The position numbers and the translations under genes were made by a program. From NCBI RefSeq assembly GCF_904426505.1, contig NZ_CAJGBN010000004.1:60564-124563 (forward strand): a DNA stretch of 64,000 nt, given 5' to 3'. Source of the stretch: Rubrivivax sp. A210 (GTDB lineage Bacteria; Pseudomonadota; Gammaproteobacteria; Burkholderiales; Burkholderiaceae_C). Of this stretch, positions 59,698-64,000 are shown piece after piece (positions within the stretch are counted from its first letter, which is position 1; the number at the start of each line of letters is the position of its first letter). Below the pieces are notes generated by a model that worked only from the letters and a program-made list of their open reading frames with translations, had not been told where the DNA came from and searched no databases.

Positions 59698-60927
59698 TCA
59701 GCGCGCGGTCCCGGTGAAGACGGCCAGCACGCCGGTGTAGCCGTAGAGGTGGTGGCGGGCGATCTCGCCGGCGGCGAAGAAGCCCACCAGCGGTACCTCG
59801 TCACCGCCGGCGCCGAGGGCGTGCTGCACGATCTTCAGCTCGGCCGAGGGGCCGCCGAAGTGCGGCCCGCCGCGGCCCGAGCAACTGACGTAGATGGCGC
59901 CCAGGATGCGCCGCGGTGCGGCGGCAGGGGCCGGCGCCGCGCCACTGAACGTGGCTTCGGCGGGGGTCTCGAGTTCCTCGCGGATCTCGCTGCAGATGCG
60001 CACCAGGTCGCGCCGCGCCGCCTGCACGTCGCGCTGGCAGAAGGTCAGCCGCATGCCGGGCTCGACGCGATCGGCCACCACCACCGCCTGGCGCGCGGGG
60101 TCTATGCCTATCAGGTGGCGCACCCGGGTGTCGGGACCGAACTGGCCACCTATGCGGCCCGGCATCGCCAGCGCGCTGTCGTGGGCGTCGGTCAGCCCCA
60201 CCAGGGTGGCGCGCAGCCTAGGCAGGGCCTGGCGCGGGTCATCGAGGTCGGTGAGGCCCAGTTCGGCCAGCAGCAGCGGCAGCGCCGGGCGGCCGTCAAG
60301 CTCGCTGACGATGTTGCGGTCGCAGGCCGTCACCTCGTGGACCGGCCCCAGCGGCTGGCAGCCCTGGGTGACGCGCGAGACCAGGGCCACGTCCTGGGTG
60401 AAGCCCACGCCCGAGAGGCCACCGTGCCAGACGCCGTCGGCGATGTGGGGTGCCTCGCCGCGCGACGAGGCGAGGCCACCGAAGAGATAGCCCGAGCCGG
60501 TGCGGTCGCTCATCTCGGCGATCAGCTCGCCGAGGTCGGGCGTGGCCGGGTCGGCGTGGACGAGGGCGCTGAAGGCCTCGATGCGCTGCAGCTTGCGCGC
60601 GCCGGAAAAGACCTCGAAGCGGCCTCGGGGCATCGAGGCCAGCATCAGCGCCAGCGCTGGCTCATCGATGTATTCGACGCCGCCGGCGGCGATGCCGACG
60701 CCGACGCTGCCCACCCAGGACACGCCCGGCCATTGCTGGCGCAGCGCCGCGTACAGGGCCGCGGCATGCCCGGCATAGTGGTCGGTGAAGTAGACGAAGC
60801 CCAGCGACAGCGGCCCCGCCGCGCTGGCCTCGTGTTCGGCGCTGCGGGCTTCGATCTGCGCCGCCGCCAGCGCCAGCGCCCCACGCCAGTCGGGGTGGGT
60901 GGCGTGGGCGACGAGGAAGACCGACAT
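59698..60927 (-). CDS. FIST-domain sensory protein
   Basis: This 409-residue soluble protein has the FIST-N domain ('PLSLGFVYFTDHYAGHAAALYAALRQQWPGVSWVGSVGVGIAAGGVEYIDEPALALML') and the FIST-C domain ('GGPHFGGPSAELKIVQHALGAGGDEVPLVGFFAAGEIARHHLYGYTGVLAVF'). FIST proteins are thought to bind small ligands such as amino acids and often feed signal-transduction kinases or chemoreceptors, but here no kinase or receptor is adjacent. It lies 17 bases after the PhaM gene on the same strand and its stop region overlaps the possible start of the retropepsin-like gene. Confidence 0.88.
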   Translation of the reverse strand: MSVFLVAHATHPDWRGALALAAAQIEARSAEHEASAAGPLSLGFVYFTDHYAGHAAALYAALRQQWPGVSWVGSVGVGIAAGGVEYIDEPALALMLASMPRGRFEVFSGARKLQRIEAFSALVHADPATPDLGELIAEMSDRTGSGYLFGGLASSRGEAPHIADGVWHGGLSGVGFTQDVALVSRVTQGCQPLGPVHEVTACDRNIVSELDGRPALPLLLAELGLTDLDDPRQALPRLRATLVGLTDAHDSALAMPGRIGGQFGPDTRVRHLIGIDPARQAVVVADRVEPGMRLTFCQRDVQAARRDLVRICSEIREELETPAEATFSGAAPAPAAAPRRILGAIYVSCSGRGGPHFGGPSAELKIVQHALGAGGDEVPLVGFFAAGEIARHHLYGYTGVLAVFTGTAR

Positions 60928-60944
60928 GCCCCTGGGCGAGCGCG

Positions 60945-61622
60945 TCAGCCGCCGGTCTTGCGCGGCGTGGCCGCCTTGCGCGGAGCGGCCTTCTTGGCCA
61001 CGGTCTTGCGCGCCGCGGCCACGGCCTCGGCGGCGGGGCCGCCGGCCTTGGCCGCGGCGGGCGCGGCAGCGGCCTTGGCCACCGCGGCCGGCATCTTCTT
61101 TGCTGCCGCCGCAGCCAGCGTGGCGGCGCCGTCGGTGGTTTCCTTCACCGCCTTGGCCGCCAGCTCAGTGAACTGCTGCGTCAGTGCGCCCCACCACTGC
61201 ATGGGGTCGACGGCGGGCGGCGCCGGGGCCTTGTCAGCGGGAGCCGGGGCCGGCGCCGGCTGTGCGGCGGCAGGGGCGGGCGCGGGGGCCGGCCGCGGCG
61301 GCGCAGCTGGCGTCGGTGCCGGCACCTTGATCTTGAGCGCCTCGCCCAGGTCGGCCAGCGGCATGTTCATGCTCTGCAGCGTGGCCAGGGTCATGCGCTG
61401 CACTTCGAGGGCCTGGATCGTGGTGCCGATCAGCTTGGCGTTCTGCTCCAGCCAGAACTGCACCGTGCGCAGCTCGCTGATGCGTTTGTCAAGGTCGGCC
61501 GGGTCCAGCGTGGGCGCCACCCACTGGCCGATGTTGGGCATGCCGGCACCGGCATTCTTGAGCAGCCCTTGAAGGAAGTCGAAGCCCGGCACCATGCGCG
61601 CCAGATCACCTGCACCCGCCAT
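60945..61622 (-). CDS. phaM: polyhydroxyalkanoate granule regulator PhaM
   Basis: This 225-residue protein starts at 61622 with AGGAG 7 bases upstream. The N-terminal half has the PhaM features 'PGFDFLQGLLKNAGAGMPNIGQWVAPTLDPADLDKRISELRTVQFWLEQNAKLIGTTIQALEVQRMTL'. Next is an alanine/proline-rich linker, then 'WWGALTQQFTELAAKAVKE'. The tail is lysine- and alanine-rich ('KKAAPRKAATPRK'), like a histone H1-type tail that binds DNA. In Ralstonia PhaM activates PHA synthase and tethers PHA granules to the nucleoid. No pha synthesis gene is in the window. Confidence 0.88.
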   Translation of the reverse strand: MAGAGDLARMVPGFDFLQGLLKNAGAGMPNIGQWVAPTLDPADLDKRISELRTVQFWLEQNAKLIGTTIQALEVQRMTLATLQSMNMPLADLGEALKIKVPAPTPAAPPRPAPAPAPAAAQPAPAPAPADKAPAPPAVDPMQWWGALTQQFTELAAKAVKETTDGAATLAAAAAKKMPAAVAKAAAAPAAAKAGGPAAEAVAAARKTVAKKAAPRKAATPRKTGG

Positions 61623-61682
61623 CGAAAGTCTCCTGTTGTGGTGGCAAAGATTGTGCGCCCGCGCGGTGCGCCACAAACGTGT

Positions 61683-62624
61683 TCAGTGCGCGAAGACGAT
61701 GCGCTCGACGCGAAAGCCGCGCCGGGCCAGCAGGGTCTGCAAGGCCTGCGGGCCGGTGAAATGCAGCGCGCCGACGGCGGCAAAGACGCGCCGGCCCAGC
61801 TTGTGCTGGGCCTCGATGCCGGCGGCCAGGCCCGGGTTGCGCTCGTCGTTGAGCTGGCGCAGGAATTCGCGCTCGGCCTCGCTGGCGATGCACTCGCACC
61901 ACTTCTCGTAGTCTTCCAGCGTTGCGAGGTCGCCGCGCTCCCAGGCCGCGCTCAGGCGCTGCAGCACGCGGCGGGCGCTGCCGTCTTCCAGTTGCTGCAG
62001 GCTCTGGTCGAGCAGGGCCTGGGCCTCGGCCTCGTCGTCGGGCACCAGGGCCTGGGTCTGCTGCGCCGCGGTTTCCAGCGAGACGACGCGCCGGCCCAGG
62101 GTGCGCGCCTGCGCCGCCAGCGCCTGTTCGAGCGCGAAGTTCGGGTCCAGGCTGAACCAGCGCGCCTCCAGCACGGTGAGCGAGGTCGCCTGCAGCACCG
62201 GGTGCAGCGTGGCCATCGAATCGGCCGCCACGCAGGCGCGCTCGAAGGCGCGCGCCAGGCGTTGCTGCAGCGCCGGCGGCAAGTCCTGCGGCGGGCGCAA
62301 CTCGGCCATGGCCTTGAGCAGATCGGGGTCGCCCGGGTCGATCTCCAGCGCCAGCACGTCGACGGCGCGCAGCGCGGCGCTGACCTGGGGCCCGAAGCGG
62401 CGCCAGCCCGGCTTGCCGACGTGCAGGGTGCCAAAGAGGTAGGAGGCGCGGCCGTCGCGCGTGATGCGCCACAGCAGGCCGCGGTCGCGCGCCGGTGCGG
62501 TGGCGTCGGTGGCGGTGGCCGTCACCGTGGGCGGGCAGCGCGGTGCCTCGGCGGCGGTGGCGTCGATAGCCCAGGCCAGCAGGGCCAGGGCCAGCCAGCG
62601 CACGAGGTGTTGCCGCGCCCTCAT
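61683..62624 (-). CDS. TraB/GumN-family protein
   Basis: This 313-residue protein has a signal peptide ('HLVRWLALALLAWAIDATAAEA'). The TraB/GumN family features are 'GLLWRITRDGRASYLFGTLHVGKPGWRRFG' near the N-terminus (the GTxH motif) and 'FAAVGALHFTGPQALQTLLARRGFRVERI' at the end (second GALH motif). A helical middle region carries 'RNPGLAAGIEAQHKLGRR'. Family members are predicted metal-dependent proteases or esterases; their role in bacteria is unclear and the gumN name does not imply xanthan synthesis. Its start overlaps the end of the fumarylacetoacetase-family gene by 4 bases (ATGA). Confidence 0.87.
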   Translation of the reverse strand: MRARQHLVRWLALALLAWAIDATAAEAPRCPPTVTATATDATAPARDRGLLWRITRDGRASYLFGTLHVGKPGWRRFGPQVSAALRAVDVLALEIDPGDPDLLKAMAELRPPQDLPPALQQRLARAFERACVAADSMATLHPVLQATSLTVLEARWFSLDPNFALEQALAAQARTLGRRVVSLETAAQQTQALVPDDEAEAQALLDQSLQQLEDGSARRVLQRLSAAWERGDLATLEDYEKWCECIASEAEREFLRQLNDERNPGLAAGIEAQHKLGRRVFAAVGALHFTGPQALQTLLARRGFRVERIVFAH

Positions 62625-63616
62625 GCCGCGTCCCTTTCAAGTTCGGCCACGGCCTGTTCGATGGCACCGAAGACGCTGCTGCCGTCGGGCGCGATGGCCT
62701 CGATGCGCACCGTCTCGCCAAACTGCAGAAAGGGCGTCGTGGCTGCGCCGCCGGCCGCGATTTCGAGCGCGCGCAGCTCGGCAAGGCAGGCCACGCCCTG
62801 GGCCGGGTCTTCGCTGCTGATGGCGCCGCCGCCGACGATGCAGCCGGCGCGCAGCCGCCGCGTGCGTGCCGCGTGGGCGAGGATCTGGCCGAAGTGGAAG
62901 TGCATGCCGGGTGCGGCCTCCAGGCGGCCCAGGCGCTGGCCGTTGCGCAGGCATTCGACCGTGAGCCGGGCGCGACCGCCCTGCCAGGCCGGGCCCAGCT
63001 CGTCGGGCGTCACCGCCACCGGCGCGAAGGCGGTGGCCGGCTTGGCCTGCAGCAGGCCGAAGCCGCGCGCCACCTCGGCCGGCGCCAGCGCGCGCAGGCT
63101 CCAGTCATTGGCCAGCAGCAGCAGGCGCACGCCCTCCAGCGCGTAGTCCGGGCTGGCGCCCATCGGCAGGTCGCCGGTGACGACGGCGATCTCGGCCTCG
63201 AGGTCGATACCGTCGTCGCTGTTGGCGAAGACGGCGTCGTCGCAGGGGCCGAGGAAGTCGTCGCTGCCGCCCTGGTAGACCAGCGGCAGGCTGCGCAGAT
63301 CGTCCGGCGGTTCGGCGCCGCGTGCGCGCCGTATGCGTTCGATGTGGCTGGGGTAGGCCGAGGCATCCAGCCACTGGTGGGCGCGCGGCAGCGGCGCCAT
63401 GCACAGACGTGGCTCGAAGGCGAAGGCGTGGCGCGCCTTGCCGCCGTTGAGCGTGGCATAAAGGTCTTCGAGCTGGGGCGCGACGAAGTTCCAGTCGTCC
63501 AGCGCCTGCTGCAGCGTGCCGGCGATGCCGGTGGCGTGGTGGGCGCTCGCCAGGTCGCGCGAGACCACGGCCAGCTGGCCATCGCGCGAGCCGTCCTTGA
63601 GGGTGGCGAGCTTCAT
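62621..63616 (-). CDS. fumarylacetoacetate hydrolase-family protein
   Basis: This 331-residue protein starts at 63616 (MKLATLKDGSRDGQLAVVSRDLASAH). It has the family metal site ('DDGIDLEAEIAVVTGDLPMGAS', with the acidic ligands) and the C-terminal 'GQILAHAARTRRLRAGCIVGGGAISSED' and 'FLQFGETVRIEAIAPDG'. 'HQWLDASAYPSHIERIRRARG' resembles the cap seen in bacterial fumarylacetoacetases. Related enzymes cleave C-C bonds of acylpyruvates in aromatic or sugar-acid catabolism. No tyrosine pathway genes are adjacent, so the exact substrate is open. It is first in a unit with the TraB/GumN gene. Confidence 0.88.
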   Translation of the reverse strand: MKLATLKDGSRDGQLAVVSRDLASAHHATGIAGTLQQALDDWNFVAPQLEDLYATLNGGKARHAFAFEPRLCMAPLPRAHQWLDASAYPSHIERIRRARGAEPPDDLRSLPLVYQGGSDDFLGPCDDAVFANSDDGIDLEAEIAVVTGDLPMGASPDYALEGVRLLLLANDWSLRALAPAEVARGFGLLQAKPATAFAPVAVTPDELGPAWQGGRARLTVECLRNGQRLGRLEAAPGMHFHFGQILAHAARTRRLRAGCIVGGGAISSEDPAQGVACLAELRALEIAAGGAATTPFLQFGETVRIEAIAPDGSSVFGAIEQAVAELERDAA

Positions 63617-63672
63617 GCGGGGGTGGTCCTTTGCGGGATGCGGCGCGGGGGGTGGAATGGCACTATTGTGGG

Positions 63673-64000
63673 GTGACAGCGGCGTACACGACACCTCCTG
63701 TTGCGGTGCCCCCCGGCCGCTGGCGCGCGGCGCTGGCCGTCGTCGCGGCCGTGCTGCTGGCCCACGGCTGGCTGCTGGGGCGCTGGGCGCCGGCGCCGGG
63801 GGCTGCGGCGCGGGCGCTGGGGACGGTGCAGGTGAGGCGGGTCGTGATGCCGGTCGCGGCACCGGCCGTGCCGGCAGTCGCACCGCCCGCCACGGTTGCG
63901 CCGGCGCCCGAGGCGGCCAAGGCCGCGGTGCGGATGCCCGCCGAGGCCAACCCTGTCGCGCCCGCGTCCGACGCGGTCGCCATGCCGGCCGCGCCCGCCG
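63673..64000 (+). CDS. membrane-anchored proline/alanine-rich protein, N-terminal part (runs off the window)
   Basis: An open frame from a GTG at 63673 continues to the last base, 109 codons so far. It encodes a short cytoplasmic stretch, one membrane segment ('AALAVVAAVLLAHGWLLGRW') and a long alanine/proline-rich periplasmic region ('PVAAPAVPAVAPPATVAPAP'). This form fits a TonB-like protein or the N-terminus of a DUF3108-type Burkholderiales protein, but the diagnostic C-terminus is missing. The GTG start is the best placed in the 56 bases after the divergent gene; a TTG and GTG just upstream are out of frame. Confidence 0.55.
   Translation, partial: MTAAYTTPPVAVPPGRWRAALAVVAAVLLAHGWLLGRWAPAPGAAARALGTVQVRRVVMPVAAPAVPAVAPPATVAPAPEAAKAAVRMPAEANPVAPASDAVAMPAAPA

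Overview
The window is very GC-rich DNA, compactly coded, with long GC-rich ORF shadows in other frames. It looks like a chromosomal segment from a betaproteobacterium of the order Burkholderiales, in the Rubrivivax / Roseateles / Ideonella neighbourhood. The evidence is the gene repertoire: an MSHA-type pilus locus, PhaM, an H-NS-like protein of the short Burkholderiales type, alr next to lplT, ilvE followed by a small zinc-finger gene, and glcDEF. This placement is inferred from family knowledge, not from a marker gene. I see no rRNA, tRNA, CRISPR array, transposase or phage gene. No gene-free stretch exceeds about 190 bases.

Layout. 1-3337: end of a three-gene 2-oxoacid:ferredoxin oxidoreductase-type cluster (alpha fragment, TPP-binding beta subunit, flavin/iron-sulfur electron-transfer protein). 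3349-9139: small secreted proteins, a visibly less GC-rich two-gene unit on the minus strand that resembles a toxin/effector with a periplasmic partner, a GNAT acetyltransferase, an MFS exporter, a 28-bp tandem hairpin repeat and a secreted metallo-beta-lactamase-fold enzyme. 9167-16771: housekeeping (ilvE unit, GT25 glycosyltransferase, alr-arfB-radA operon divergent from lplT and a DMT transporter). 16793-26485: signalling and metabolism (receiver protein, glutathione peroxidase plus aminotransferase, hybrid histidine kinase, LysR regulator divergent from a small ORF, ornithine-cyclodeaminase-family gene divergent from an Lrp/AsnC regulator, a VOC-SRPBCC fusion). 26525-30822: a metal-acquisition unit (DUF2946-like protein, TonB-dependent receptor, PepSY membrane protein). 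30949-34400: DsbA/FrnE-like protein, amidase and TTC38-like TPR protein.

34533-49481 is a continuous plus-strand MSHA pilus operon in the order mshE, mshG, major pilin, mshC, D, O, P, Q, I, PilN-like, J, K, L. The assembly ATPase carries an N-terminal MshEN c-di-GMP-binding module. The pilin gene is followed by a strong hairpin that may set its expression above that of the minor pilins. MshQ is very long, with three Ig-like repeats and a LamG-like domain, and is a likely adhesin. mshM, mshN and mshH are not in this segment.

49475-53457 holds a GST, an OsmC protein, MtfA peptidase, the H-NS-like protein, another DMT transporter and a small hypothetical. 53465-59165 is a minus-strand operon glcD-glcE-methyltransferase-lrgA-lrgB-glcF. 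Its architecture suggests that LrgAB moves glycolate or a related carboxylate for the glycolate oxidase. 59213-63616 holds a retropepsin-like protein, a FIST protein, PhaM, a TraB/GumN protein and a fumarylacetoacetate-hydrolase-family enzyme. The window ends inside a plus-strand gene for an anchored, proline/alanine-rich protein.

The items most worth a second look are LrgAB inside the glycolate operon, the candidate effector/immunity pair at 4079-5449, the rearranged MSHA locus with its giant MshQ, and several clean inverted repeats in divergent intergenic regions.
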